53,926 nt of DNA from Nonomuraea sp. SYSU D8015 (GCF_008065375.1 NZ_VJYI01000041.1:1-53926); one strand, 5' to 3'; shown: positions 40,661-49,388, counted from the stretch's first letter. Translations and numbers: made by a program. Notes: generated by a model from the letters alone, not told the origin.

Positions 40661-41569
40661 TCAACGGCGGCGGGGGCGGCGGCCCGTGCCGCGTGGCCGG
40701 CCGTGGTGGCCCTGCTCCCGCTTGGGGCGGGGTGACGGTGTCGGCCCGGTGTGGGTGGACGGCCAGTGGGCGGGGCGGGCGAGGGCGTGGGGGAGGCGGG
40801 TGGCGGCGTCGCCCTTGGCGGCGTTGACCTGCGCCTGGGTCAGGAAGACGCTGCCGGTCAGGTCGGCCCCCGCCAGGTCCGCGCCCCGCAGGTCGGCGCC
40901 GATCAGGTCGGCCTGGCGCAGGTCGGCGCCCCGCAGGTCGGCCCCGATCAAGTACGCGCCCCGCAGGTTGGCTCCCCGCAGGTCGGCGCCCCTGAGCCGG
41001 GCCCCGATCAGGTCGGCCCCCCTGCGGTCCTTGCCCCGGTGCCCGGCCCTGACCAGCTCGCTCGTACGCAGCAGCAACCCGTTGACCTCGCCCCGGTGCG
41101 CCGCCACGTCGAGCTTCTCCAGCACGCCGGCGGGCTCGCGGGTGAGCCGCTCCGTCTCGTCGAGGGCCTGCCGCAGCTCGGCCCGGATCGGCCGGGCGGG
41201 CTCCAGGGTGAGCGCCTCGGTCAGATACCACAGCAGCTCGTGCAATTGCCGCATGACCGGGAACACCGCGTACATCTGCCGCGCCGTCGCCGGCGCCTCA
41301 CGCCAGCTCCGGCCCTCGAACGTGACCTGCGAGACCTTCTGCCCGGCCCCGAAGCAGTCGAAGACGGTGCAGCCGGGATAGCCGCGCTGTCTCAGCTGCT
41401 CGTGGATGGAGCAGCGGAAGTCGTCGCGCAGATTGTGGCATGGGTCGCCGGCCGCCTTGTCGGCGGCGAAGTCGGCCGAGGCCGCGAACGGCAGCGCGAC
41501 GCAGCACAGCCCGAAACAGCTGCCGCAGTCGGCCACCAGGCCGAGCTCGCGCGGGTCGGTTGCGGGCAA
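40661..41569 (-). CDS. Cys-rich plus pentapeptide-repeat protein
   Basis: 302 residues from TTG 41569, with GAGGAG about nine bases upstream. Residues about 10-75 carry a conserved Cys cluster (VADCGSCFGLCCVALPFAAS, DPCHNLRDDFRCSIHEQLRQ, GYPGCTVFDCFGAGQ) that may bind zinc or an iron-sulfur centre. Residues about 190-250 are pentapeptide repeats of the A(D/N)LxG kind (GADLIGARLRGADLRGANLR), forming a quadrilateral beta-helix. The tail is basic and disordered. Such proteins are widespread in actinobacteria and their role is unknown; the DNA-gyrase-mimic role of some pentapeptide proteins need not apply. Confidence 0.8.
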   Translation of the reverse strand: MPATDPRELGLVADCGSCFGLCCVALPFAASADFAADKAAGDPCHNLRDDFRCSIHEQLRQRGYPGCTVFDCFGAGQKVSQVTFEGRSWREAPATARQMYAVFPVMRQLHELLWYLTEALTLEPARPIRAELRQALDETERLTREPAGVLEKLDVAAHRGEVNGLLLRTSELVRAGHRGKDRRGADLIGARLRGADLRGANLRGAYLIGADLRGADLRQADLIGADLRGADLAGADLTGSVFLTQAQVNAAKGDAATRLPHALARPAHWPSTHTGPTPSPRPKREQGHHGRPRGTGRRPRRR

Positions 41570-41647
41570 CGTGCTGGTCTCCTCGTGGATGGTGGCAGAT
41601 CAAGGGTACTCAAGGTTGCGAGTACGGCGTCGTCGCGGCGCGGCCGG

Positions 41648-42424
41648 TCACCCGCCGAAGCGCCGCTGACGGGCGGCGAAGCTGCGCAGCGCCCGCAGGA
41701 AGTCGATCTCGCGGAACGCCGGCCAGTACGCCTCGCAGAAGTACAGCTCGGAGTAGGCCGACTGCCAGAGCAGGAAGTTGGACATGCGCTGTTCGCCACT
41801 GGTGCGGATCACCAGGTCGGGGTCCGGTTGCCCGGCGGTGTAGAGGTGCTTGGCGATGTCGTCCACGGTCAGCGTCGCGGCCAGGTCCACCATGGACTGG
41901 CCGGCCTCGGCCCGCTCGTACAGCAGCTCGCGCAGGGCGTCGATGACCTCCTGGCGGCCGCCGTACCCGATGGCCAGCGTGAGGTGGAAACCGGTCGTGC
42001 AGGTGCGGGTGGCCTCGACGGCGCTCTTGAGCGCGCGGGCGGTGGTGTCGGGCAGCATGTCGAGCATGCCGGCGACGTGGACGCGCCAGCGGGCGTCCGG
42101 CCGGTCGAGCCGGTCGGCGACCATCTGCTCGATCACCTTCAGCAGGAACGCGACCTCCTCGTCGCCGCGGCGCTGGAGGTTCTCCGTCGAGCAGAGGAAC
42201 ACGGTCAGGTGCTGGATGCCCAGCCCCTCGCACCAGGACAGCACGTGCTCGATGTGCTCGGCGCCGTACTTGTGGCCGATGCTCGGGTTGGCCAGGCCCA
42301 TCTGCCTGGCCCAGCGCCGGTTGCCGTCCATGATGAGGCCGACGTGTCTGGGCAGCGGTCCGGCCATGACCTGGCGGCGCAGGCGGCGGGCGTACAGGGC
42401 GTGGAGAAGATCGGTGATGCGCAC
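41648..42424 (-). CDS. Isoprenyl (cis-prenyl) diphosphate synthase
   Basis: Family motifs are complete: HVGLIMDGNRRWARQMGL (catalytic Asp and substrate-phosphate Arg), GLGIQHLTVFLCSTENLQR, LAIGYGGRQEVIDALREL, and PDPDLVIRTSGEQRMSNFLL then WQSAYSELYFCE. It condenses isopentenyl diphosphate onto an allylic primer in cis, giving polyprenyl carriers for cell-wall synthesis or a shorter product. I choose GTG 42424 (VRITDLLHALYARRL), which matches the family start, giving 258 residues. ATG 42463 would add 13 residues, and neither start has an ideal RBS. Actinomycetes often carry several such genes, so this may be a second copy. Confidence 0.88.
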   Translation of the reverse strand: MRITDLLHALYARRLRRQVMAGPLPRHVGLIMDGNRRWARQMGLANPSIGHKYGAEHIEHVLSWCEGLGIQHLTVFLCSTENLQRRGDEEVAFLLKVIEQMVADRLDRPDARWRVHVAGMLDMLPDTTARALKSAVEATRTCTTGFHLTLAIGYGGRQEVIDALRELLYERAEAGQSMVDLAATLTVDDIAKHLYTAGQPDPDLVIRTSGEQRMSNFLLWQSAYSELYFCEAYWPAFREIDFLRALRSFAARQRRFGG

Positions 42425-42498
42425 CCTTCCAGGATGGCGCGGCCGATGGGCACGGCGTGCCATTTGATCGCGTCCCCGGCGAGGCGACCCCCTGCGAG

Positions 42499-42517
42499 TT
42501 CGGTAAGGCTTACCTTA
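42499..42517. promoter_or_regulatory. IdeR/DmdR-like iron box
   Basis: TTCGGTAAGGCTTACCTTA matches the IdeR/DtxR consensus (TTAGGTTAGGCTAACCTAA) at 15 of 19 positions and is nearly palindromic. It lies between a weak -35 (CTGCGA, 42492-42497) and a -10 (TTATAT, 42515-42520) just upstream of the solute-binding protein gene. Iron-loaded repressor bound here would shut off the transporter. Confidence 0.65.
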
Positions 42518-42573
42518 TATGCTGCCTCCTCGTGAACAAGCGGCGTCGTAACGTAAGACAGGACCCACCCTCC

Positions 42574-44085
42574 ATGCGCCCCACCGTCCGCGGCATCCTC
42601 ATAGCCCTCGCGCTCCCGCCGCTTCTGGCCGGCTGTTTCCCGGCGAGCGGCAGCGACACCGCCGCGGGAGGACCGAAGCGGCTGAGGGTCGCGCTCGCCG
42701 TTCCACCCGCCCAGGCTCTCTCGCCTTACAGCAACGACGCCACGGTGCTGAGCAAGCTGTCCGTCGCGGAGGGTCTGACCGCCTTGGACCGGCACGGCGC
42801 GGTACAGCCCGCCCTCGCGAGGTCCTGGACCCGGACCGGCGCCACCACCTGGACCTTCGACCTGCGCAAGGCGTCGTTCCATGACGGCACCGAGGTCACC
42901 GCCGAGGCCGTCGTCAACGCCCTCGGCCACGCGAGCGCCGCCGAGCCCAAACCGCGGGTGCTCAGCGACGTGACGCTGACCGCGAAGGCAGAGGACGCCG
43001 ACACCGTCACCATCACCACGAAGAACCCGGACCCCATGATGCCGATGCGCCTGGCCAGCCCCGCCCTGGGCATCCTGTCGGCGAAGGCGTACGGCCAGGA
43101 CGGCACCGTCAGCCCGGTCGGCACCGGCACCGGCGCGTTCGAGATCAAGAAGCTCGCCGGCAAGACCACGGCCTCCCTCGACCGTTTCGACGGCTACTGG
43201 GGCGGCAGGGCGAAAGCCCCCGGCATCGACGTGAGCTGGATCCCGGACGGCGTCGCCCGCGCCAACGCACTGCGCTCGGGCGACGTGGACATCGCCGAGT
43301 GGATCCCCACCTCCCAGGCCAAGCTGCTCGACGAGAAGACCCGGCACGAGGTCCCGTCCGTACGCACGGACAGTCTGATACTCAACACCGGCGACGGGAT
43401 CTTCAGCGACGCCGGCCTGCGCGCCGCCGCCCGTGCCGCCGTGGACGGCTCCGCCCTCGTCGGCTCGGTCTTCGGCGGCTACGCCGACGCCGCTCAGGGC
43501 CTTTTCGGGCCCGCCGTCCCGTGGGCGGCCGCCCACCGTGCGGCGGTCGCCGGACGGGCGACGGCCGCGACCACCGGACAGGTGCAGGCCCAGACCAAGG
43601 ACAAGACGGTGCGCCTGGCCACCTACACCAACCGCAGTGAGCTGCCGGAGGCGGCGACCGTCCTCCAGCAGCAGCTGGAGAAGGCCGGGTTCAAGGTGAA
43701 GCAGGACGTCCGGGAATACACCCAGATGGAGGCCGACCTCCTCGCCGGCCGATACGACGCGCTCGTCTTCTCCCGGGTCACGCTGCTCGACACCGGTGAC
43801 GCGGTGGCCTACCTCGCCAGCGACTTCGCCTCCGGCGGCGCCTACAACATCGCCCGCCTCGAGGACGCCGCGGTCGACAAGGCCATCGCGGCCGCGGCCG
43901 AAGAAGGCGACATGGCGAAGCGCCAGCAGAAGATCATGGCGGCGGAGGCGGAGATCCTGCGCACGGACGCCGTCGTGCCGCTCGTCCACGAGAAGGTCGT
44001 CCAAGGCGTCGCCGACGGCGTCGAGGGAGTGCTGCTCGACCCGCGCGAGCGCTCCCTGATCGGCACCGGCACGCACATCGGCTAG
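42574..44085 (+). CDS. Family-5 (peptide/nickel-type) substrate-binding lipoprotein
   Basis: 503 residues from ATG 42574; a GTG at 42532 in the same frame is an alternative and would suit a near-leaderless message. A lipoprotein signal ends LPPLLAGC. The fold is SBP family 5: KRLRVALAVPPAQALSPYSN, WTFDLRKASFHDGTEVTAEA, VGTGTGAFEIKKLAGKTTAS, LDRFDGYWGG and RQQKIMAAEAEILRTDAVVP. Family members bind oligopeptides, nickel-chelates or metallophores. The iron-box palindrome upstream suggests a metal-chelate ligand such as a siderophore-like compound. The permease gene starts at once after its stop, so the two are one operon. Confidence 0.85.
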   Translation: MRPTVRGILIALALPPLLAGCFPASGSDTAAGGPKRLRVALAVPPAQALSPYSNDATVLSKLSVAEGLTALDRHGAVQPALARSWTRTGATTWTFDLRKASFHDGTEVTAEAVVNALGHASAAEPKPRVLSDVTLTAKAEDADTVTITTKNPDPMMPMRLASPALGILSAKAYGQDGTVSPVGTGTGAFEIKKLAGKTTASLDRFDGYWGGRAKAPGIDVSWIPDGVARANALRSGDVDIAEWIPTSQAKLLDEKTRHEVPSVRTDSLILNTGDGIFSDAGLRAAARAAVDGSALVGSVFGGYADAAQGLFGPAVPWAAAHRAAVAGRATAATTGQVQAQTKDKTVRLATYTNRSELPEAATVLQQQLEKAGFKVKQDVREYTQMEADLLAGRYDALVFSRVTLLDTGDAVAYLASDFASGGAYNIARLEDAAVDKAIAAAAEEGDMAKRQQKIMAAEAEILRTDAVVPLVHEKVVQGVADGVEGVLLDPRERSLIGTGTHIG

Positions 44086-45876
44086 ATGGGCACCGGACCG
44101 GCGTGGCGGGCAGGGGCCGGTCGCCTGCTCGCCGGGGCCGCACTCCTGACGACCGTTGCGCTGCTGCCCTGGCTGTCCCGCATCGACCCGGCGCTGACCG
44201 TGCTGCGGGCCCGCTCCGGCGAGCAGGATCCGACGCCGGAGGCCCTGGCGGCCATACGGGAACGACTCGGCCTGGACGACGGACCCCTCGCCCTCCTCGG
44301 CCGCTGGCTCGGCGGGCTGCCGCGCGGCGACGCCGGGACCTCCTGGGTGTCGGGCGAGCCGGTGCTGCCCCAGGTGACGGCGGCGCTCGGGGTATCGCTC
44401 ACGCTGCTGACGGGCGCGCTGGCGGTCACGCTGGCGACCGCCGCGGCGGTCTGCGCCCGCACGGTCTTCCTCGGCTCGCGGCGGAGGATGCGGTACGGCC
44501 GCGCGGGTGGCGGGGCCGCGCTGGTGGCCGCGCTGCCGAAATTCATGCTCGCTTCGATCCTGGTCACGGTAGGCGGGGTGTGGCTGCGCTGGTTCCCGTC
44601 CGGCGGCTGGGAGGAACCGGCCTCGATGGTGCTGCCGTCGCTCGCGCTGGGCCTGCCCAGCGGCGCGATGATCGGCGGGCTGCTCGACCAGGCGCTGCCC
44701 GCCGCCTTCCACGAACCGTGGGCCCGCACCTGGCACGTCGTCGGATTCCCGCCCGGCCACGTGGCACGGCACGCGGTGCGCCGCGCCCTGCCCGCGGTGC
44801 TGCCGCAGCTCCTGCCGACGCTGGTCGGGCTGGTCGGCGGCGCGGTGGCGGTGGAGAAGATCTTCAACATCCCCGGGCTCGGCCGGGTCGTCCTGGACGC
44901 GGCCGTGGCGCAGGACCTGCCCGTGCTGCAGACCGGCACGCTGGTGCTGATCATGCTCGGCACGGCCGCCGGCCTCCTCCTGGGGGCGCTGCGGCGGTCC
45001 CTGCTGGGGCCCGCGCTCCGGGACGGCGCGCTGCCCGCCCTTCACCGCCCGCCGCTTGCCGTGAAGAGGTCGCTGCGGTACGCCGCCGGGTTCTGCGCCG
45101 TCGCGCTCCTCCTCCTGGTCGCGGCCGGGCTGGCGAAAGACCCCCTGCACGTGGACACCGCGGCCCGGCTCCTCCCGCCGTCCGCCGAGCACCCGCTCGG
45201 GACGGATTCGCTCGGCCGGGACCTGCTGGCCAGGCTGGGGCACGGCGCTCTGCGCACGACCGCGGTGGCGGCCGTGGTGACCGTGGCCGGTGTGGCGGCC
45301 GGCCTGCTGCTGGGCATGCTGCCGCGGGTGAGCGCCGGGCTGACGGACGTGGCGTCGACATTGCCCGCCGTGCTGGCGGGGATGCTGGTGGCGGGCCTCG
45401 CCGGGCCGTCGGTCCTCGGCGCGGCGCTCGCGGTCTGCCTGGTCGGCTGGACCCCGTACGCCGCCCAGGTGTCGGCGCTGCTCGAACAGGAGCGGGCGAG
45501 CGAGCACATCGCCGCCTCGATCGGGCTGGGCGCCGGGCGGCTGCACCTGCTGCGCCGTCACCTGCTGCCGGCGCTCGGGCCCGCGCTCCTGCGCAACGCC
45601 CTGCTGCGGCTGCCCACCACGGTCCTCGTCCTGGCCTCACTGGGCTTCCTCGGTCTGGGCGAGCAGCCGCCCACGCCCGAGTGGGGGCGGCTGCTGTCCG
45701 AGAACCAGGCGTACGCCGAGCTGGCGCCATGGACCGTGTTGGGCCCCGCCGCCGCGCTCGCCCTGCTCGCGGTGCTGGCGGTCACGGGCGCCGCGCTGGG
45801 GCGAGAGGTCCGGGCCGGGCGGGGCGAGCGTGCGCTCGTTCGCGCGCGGCGGATCAGCTCGGCCTCGGCCGCCTGA
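44086..45876 (+). CDS. Fused DppB-DppC-type ABC permease
   Basis: 596 residues starting directly after the binding-protein stop. The N-terminal half (about 1-310) is a DppB-like permease: the extracytoplasmic segment LAAIRERLGLDDGPLALLGR, then the coupling loop RALPAVLPQLLPTLVGLVGG and the family ending EKIFNIPGLGRVVLDAAVAQ. The C-terminal half (about 325-590) is DppC-like: HPLGTDSLGRDLLARLGHGA, the coupling loop GAGRLHLLRRHLLPALGPAL and SLGFLGLGEQPPTPEWGRLL. These are normally two proteins; here one chain holds both, about 10-12 helices. No ATPase gene follows, and the next gene converges, so ATP-binding subunits must come from elsewhere. Confidence 0.85.
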   Translation: MGTGPAWRAGAGRLLAGAALLTTVALLPWLSRIDPALTVLRARSGEQDPTPEALAAIRERLGLDDGPLALLGRWLGGLPRGDAGTSWVSGEPVLPQVTAALGVSLTLLTGALAVTLATAAAVCARTVFLGSRRRMRYGRAGGGAALVAALPKFMLASILVTVGGVWLRWFPSGGWEEPASMVLPSLALGLPSGAMIGGLLDQALPAAFHEPWARTWHVVGFPPGHVARHAVRRALPAVLPQLLPTLVGLVGGAVAVEKIFNIPGLGRVVLDAAVAQDLPVLQTGTLVLIMLGTAAGLLLGALRRSLLGPALRDGALPALHRPPLAVKRSLRYAAGFCAVALLLLVAAGLAKDPLHVDTAARLLPPSAEHPLGTDSLGRDLLARLGHGALRTTAVAAVVTVAGVAAGLLLGMLPRVSAGLTDVASTLPAVLAGMLVAGLAGPSVLGAALAVCLVGWTPYAAQVSALLEQERASEHIAASIGLGAGRLHLLRRHLLPALGPALLRNALLRLPTTVLVLASLGFLGLGEQPPTPEWGRLLSENQAYAELAPWTVLGPAAALALLAVLAVTGAALGREVRAGRGERALVRARRISSASAA

Positions 45877-46866
45877 TCAACCGGCCTCCTCGGTGGTGGC
45901 GGGCCAGGCGTCGCCCCAGCCGGCGTCCCTGGCCTGACGGTAGACGTCGCCCTGGCGCTTGGAGACGATCACGTCGCGGACCCCGTCCTGCTCGGTGCAC
46001 AGGCGCAGCGACACCACGCCCTTGCGTTTCTGCGGGTGGCGCAGCACCCGGGCGCCGGCCCGCGGCCACCGGCGGGACGTGGCGGCGACGTAGGAGAACT
46101 TCTCGTCCTCGAAGCTCAGCGTGCCCGCCTTGACCTGGCGGTGCAGAGAGCTCCTGGGCAGCCTGACGGAGAAGTGGCACCAGTCGCGTCCCTGCCGGAT
46201 GGGGCAGCGGCCGTCGTGGGGGCAGGGGGCGACGATGGTCATGCCCTGCTCGGCCAGCGTCTCCCTGGCCGCGGCGACGGTGGCGTAGCCGGCGGGGGTG
46301 CCGGGCTCGATGATGACGACCATGGCGGCGCCGGAGGCGAGCCAGCGGACGACATGCGGGCGATCCGCCTCGGGGAGCTCGCCCAGCGCGTACGACATGG
46401 TCGCCAGATCGGCCGCCGGCCGGTCGAGGCCGGGCCGGATGGAGGCCTGCCGCCAGGTGGTGCCGCGCACGGCGGCGGCCTCCGAGGTGCGGGCCAGGCG
46501 CCGGCCCAGGTCGATGACGTGCGGGTCGTGTTCGATGACCGTGACCTGCCGCAGGCTCGGCCACGTCGCGCCGGCGGCCCAGATCGCCGCGCCGGTGCCG
46601 CCGCCGGCGTCCAGGTGCGTCGTCGGCTCGAAGCCCGGCGCCAGCGCGGCCGCCTGCCGCATGGCGGTCGCGGCGGCGGCGTAGGTGGCGGGCATGCGGT
46701 ACGCGGCGTAGGCGGCGACGTCGGCCTCGCCCCGCAGATGGGCGACACCGGTGGCGGCGCCGGTGCGGTAGCGCTCGGTGAGCTGCGCGACCGACCGGGA
46801 CAGCTCCTGCGGGGAGTAGCGGGCCAGGGCCTGGTCGAGGGCGGCTCTGAGGTCGTCGGGGAGCAT
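45877..46866 (-). CDS. Rsm22-like rRNA methyltransferase family protein
   Basis: 329 residues from ATG 46866. An N-terminal helical region (YSPQELSRSVAQLTERYRTG) is followed by an SAM-methyltransferase fold (FEPTTHLDAGGGTGAAIWAA, QVTVIEHDPHVIDLGRRLAR, TMSYALGELPEADRPHVVRW). A Cys-rich insertion, CPHDGRCPIRQGRDWCHFSV, characteristic of the Rsm22 family, probably binds zinc or an Fe-S cluster. Homologues assist small-subunit ribosome assembly in mitochondria; bacterial members are little studied. Its stop abuts the end of the convergent permease gene, with no spacer. Confidence 0.82.
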   Translation of the reverse strand: MLPDDLRAALDQALARYSPQELSRSVAQLTERYRTGAATGVAHLRGEADVAAYAAYRMPATYAAAATAMRQAAALAPGFEPTTHLDAGGGTGAAIWAAGATWPSLRQVTVIEHDPHVIDLGRRLARTSEAAAVRGTTWRQASIRPGLDRPAADLATMSYALGELPEADRPHVVRWLASGAAMVVIIEPGTPAGYATVAAARETLAEQGMTIVAPCPHDGRCPIRQGRDWCHFSVRLPRSSLHRQVKAGTLSFEDEKFSYVAATSRRWPRAGARVLRHPQKRKGVVSLRLCTEQDGVRDVIVSKRQGDVYRQARDAGWGDAWPATTEEAG

Positions 46867-46901
46867 GGCGGGTTTCACCTTCGTGGGGACGGGTCGGGGG
46901 G

Positions 46902-48107
46902 TCACAGGGATCGGGCCTCGGCGAGGGGACGCCAGGCGGTCGCGGCGATGGCGGCCATGACGGCGGCGGCGATCCAGTACGGCGCGGTGATCGTGAGCGT
47001 GTGCGCGATCAGCCCGCCGACCAGCGCCCCGAGGGCCGCCCCGCCGACGTCGAAGAGCGCGTTCACGCTCCCGACCCGGCCCAGCAGCCCGGCCGGCACG
47101 GCCCGCTGCCGCAGCGTCGCCGCGATGACGCCCCAGACCATGGCGTGGATCCCGAACACCACGAGCACCGCCGCGGCCGCCCACGGCGCGGTGACGGCGG
47201 CCAGCGCGGCATGGGTGCCGGCCTCGACGAGCAGCCCGGCGCGCAGCAGCGCCGTCGCCCCGAACCGCGCCTGGAGCCAGGCGGCGAGCCCGGTGCCCGC
47301 CAGCCCGCCCACGCCGAAGGTGGTGAGCAGCAGCCCGTAACCGACCTCGGACAGGCCGAGCCGCTCGCGGGCGTAGAGCACGAACACCGAGAACGCGGCG
47401 CCGAACATGACGTTCGCCAGGCCCATGCTGACCGTGAGGGTGCGCATGAGGCGGTGCCGCCACAGCCACCGCAGCCCGGCCGCGATCTCGGCCCGCAGCC
47501 CGCCGCCGTTCCCGTACGGCTGCGCGGGCACCGGCCGCACGGTCGCCACGATCGCGGCGGCCACGGCGAACGACACCGCGTCCACCCCGAAGGGCAGCGC
47601 CGCCGCGACCGCGAACAGCCCCGCGCCGACCGGCTTGGCCAGGAACTGGTTGACCACGGTGAACGTCGCCATCAGCCGGGCGTTGGCGGCGGCCAGCCGA
47701 TCCTGCGGCACGACGGCGGGCAGGAGCGCCGCCGCGGCCGTGTCGGCCAGCGTCTCCCCGACGCCGAGCAGGAAGAACGCCAGGTAGACGACAGGGAGGG
47801 CGGCCATGCCAGCCGCCACGGCGCCGGCCAGGGCGGCGAGCACGAGAGCGCGCAGCAGGTTGACCGCGACGATGAGCCGCCGGCGGTCGAGCCGGTCTGC
47901 GTACGCGCCGCTGACCAGCGCGAACAACAGCCAGGGCAGTTGCTGGGCGAACACGGCGCCGGCCACGAGCGCCGGGTCGGAGGTGAGCGAGGCGACCAGC
48001 AGCGGCCCGGCCGCCAGGGTGATGCCGTCGCCGAGGTTGGAGACCGCGGAGGCGGTCCACAGCTTGGAGAAGTCCGCGCCGAGGCGCGCGGACGTGGGGG
48101 CACGCAA
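46902..48107 (-). CDS. MFS exporter (MFS_3/EntS-like)
   Basis: 401 residues. I choose TTG 48107 because GAGGAG stands five bases upstream and the protein then starts LRAPTSARLGADFSKLWTAS. Twelve hydrophobic segments; the early motif SNLGDGITLAAGPLLVASLT and SGAYADRLDRRRLIVAVNLL are typical of the enterobactin-exporter-like/macrolide-efflux group, with a second-half LLTTFGVGGLAGTGLAAWLQ. An 18-codon ORF about 100 bases upstream (48204-48260) and hairpin-forming sequence between may attenuate its translation. It lies 36 bp upstream of the Rsm22-like gene on the same strand. Confidence 0.85.
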   Translation of the reverse strand: MRAPTSARLGADFSKLWTASAVSNLGDGITLAAGPLLVASLTSDPALVAGAVFAQQLPWLLFALVSGAYADRLDRRRLIVAVNLLRALVLAALAGAVAAGMAALPVVYLAFFLLGVGETLADTAAAALLPAVVPQDRLAAANARLMATFTVVNQFLAKPVGAGLFAVAAALPFGVDAVSFAVAAAIVATVRPVPAQPYGNGGGLRAEIAAGLRWLWRHRLMRTLTVSMGLANVMFGAAFSVFVLYARERLGLSEVGYGLLLTTFGVGGLAGTGLAAWLQARFGATALLRAGLLVEAGTHAALAAVTAPWAAAAVLVVFGIHAMVWGVIAATLRQRAVPAGLLGRVGSVNALFDVGGAALGALVGGLIAHTLTITAPYWIAAAVMAAIAATAWRPLAEARSL

Positions 48108-48203
48108 AAGAGCTCCTCGAACAAGGTGGGGAACGGTCGGTGACGCGAGCGACCGCTTCGGACGAGGAGCATCGCCCGCCGGCACAAGCCCGACGGCGAC
48201 CGG

Positions 48204-48260
48204 CTAGGACGTGACGCGCCCTCGCCGTGAAGCGGCGGCGGTGACCTTGCCGAGACGCAT
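48204..48260 (-). CDS. Short leader ORF upstream of the MFS exporter
   Basis: ATG 48260, preceded by GGGGG at suitable spacing, encodes MRLGKVTAAASRRGRVTS and stops at TAG 48204. It lies 97 bases upstream of the exporter's TTG start. The sequence between can fold (for example CGGTC and GACCG segments around 48130-48160). Basic leader peptides followed by hairpins are a known way to induce drug exporters and ribosome-modifying enzymes when ribosomes stall. Whether it is translated is unknown, but RBS, length and place fit. The rest of the 326-bp gap up to the hydrolase gene holds nothing else I recognise. Confidence 0.4.
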   Translation of the reverse strand: MRLGKVTAAASRRGRVTS

Positions 48261-48433
48261 ATGAACCCCCATCTATAGCGCGATATCCACCCGGGGACAT
48301 TATGAACCATGCCGGACGTGCGGGCACCGCTGGTCGGGGCCGCGCAGCAGCGCCTCGATCCCGCCGCCGGCCACGCTGCGCCGCCGGCGAACAACCCCGT
48401 CAGGGGTTCCGCCCCGGCGGTAGCGTCGTGCTC

Positions 48434-49315
48434 ATGGTGATCGTCGGCGGCGTCGAGATCGCGTACGAGGAGGCCGGTCCGGCGGCCCCGGCGGGCACGG
48501 TGGTGCTGCTGCACGCCGGCGTGGCCGATCTGCGCATGTGGGAGCACCAGTTCCGGGCCCTGGCCGGGCGCTACCGCGTGATCCGCTACGACCGGCGCGG
48601 CTCCGGCCGGTCGGGCGACGCCGAGGGCGAGGTGTGCCATCACGAAGACCTGCTCGCCGTCATGGACGCTCTGGAGGTCGAGCGGGCCGCGCTGATCGGC
48701 TCGTCGATGGGCGGCGCGTACGCCGTCGAGGCGGCACTCGCCGCGCCCGCCCGCGTCTCGGCCCTGGCGCTGATCGGCTCGGGGCTGGCCGGTCACGCGT
48801 GGTCGGCCGACATGCTGCGGCAGGCCCGCGAACGCGTCCACAGCTCGGTGCCGGCCGACCGCCTGGCCCGCTACCGCGCGGGCGCGGCCGACCGGGTCGA
48901 CCCCGGCGACGTGCGCGCGATGGCGGAGGCGCACACGCTGTGGCAGGTCGCCGGCCCCGGCCGCGGCCGCGACGCGCTGTCCGCCGAGGTGTGGGAGGCG
49001 GCGGTGGAGATGTGCCGCCTGGTGTTCGAGCGGGCGTGGACCGGACCCCGATCGTCCGAACGCCACCTGGCCCCGCCCGCCGCCGGCCGGCTCTACGAGG
49101 TCGCCGCGCCCACCCTCGTCATCAACGGCCTGTCGGACGTGCGCGGCATCCAGGAGGTGTCGGGCCTGCTGGCGGCGGGCATCCCCGGGGCCCGCCGCAT
49201 CGACCTCCCCGAGACCGGCCACCTCCCGCCGCTGGAACGCCCGGCGGAGGTGACGGCGGCGCTGACGACGTTCCTCTCGGCCGTCGACCTGGCAAGCGCC
49301 GGCCCGGTTTCCTGA
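48434..49315 (+). CDS. Alpha/beta hydrolase
   Basis: 293 residues from ATG 48434. There is no Shine-Dalgarno, but TAGCGT (48421-48426) seven bases before the ATG looks like a -10, so the message is probably leaderless. The fold is clear: VVLLHAGVADLRMWEHQFRA, YDRRGSGRSGDAE, the nucleophile elbow LIGSSMGGAYAVEAALAAP (Ser), and LVINGLSDVRGIQEVSG with the acid followed by ETGHLPPLERPAE (His). It is a serine hydrolase of unknown substrate. The stop codon lies inside the first copy of a 42-bp tandem repeat, so the 3' end has been duplicated. Confidence 0.85.
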   Translation: MVIVGGVEIAYEEAGPAAPAGTVVLLHAGVADLRMWEHQFRALAGRYRVIRYDRRGSGRSGDAEGEVCHHEDLLAVMDALEVERAALIGSSMGGAYAVEAALAAPARVSALALIGSGLAGHAWSADMLRQARERVHSSVPADRLARYRAGAADRVDPGDVRAMAEAHTLWQVAGPGRGRDALSAEVWEAAVEMCRLVFERAWTGPRSSERHLAPPAAGRLYEVAAPTLVINGLSDVRGIQEVSGLLAAGIPGARRIDLPETGHLPPLERPAEVTAALTTFLSAVDLASAGPVS

Positions 49316-49366
49316 GCCTCGGCGGTCGACCTGGCAAGCGCCGGCCTGGTTTCCTGAGCCTCGGCC
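49283..49366. repeat. 42-bp tandem duplication
   Basis: Two adjacent 42-bp copies (49283-49324 and 49325-49366) differ at one base in the body. The first contains the last nine codons and the stop of the hydrolase gene. It reads as a recent local duplication. Confidence 0.85.
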
Positions 49367-49388
49367 GCCGACGCTCTCGTGGCGTGCC

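Noticed and set aside
40850..41030. Repetitive GC-rich DNA that could pass for a direct-repeat array
   Set aside because: The periodicity is that of pentapeptide codons inside an intact gene. There are no unique spacers, so it is not a CRISPR.
42205..45561. Minus-strand open frame of 1,118 codons
   Set aside because: It is an antisense shadow of the binding-protein and permease genes; the plus-strand proteins have full family motifs.
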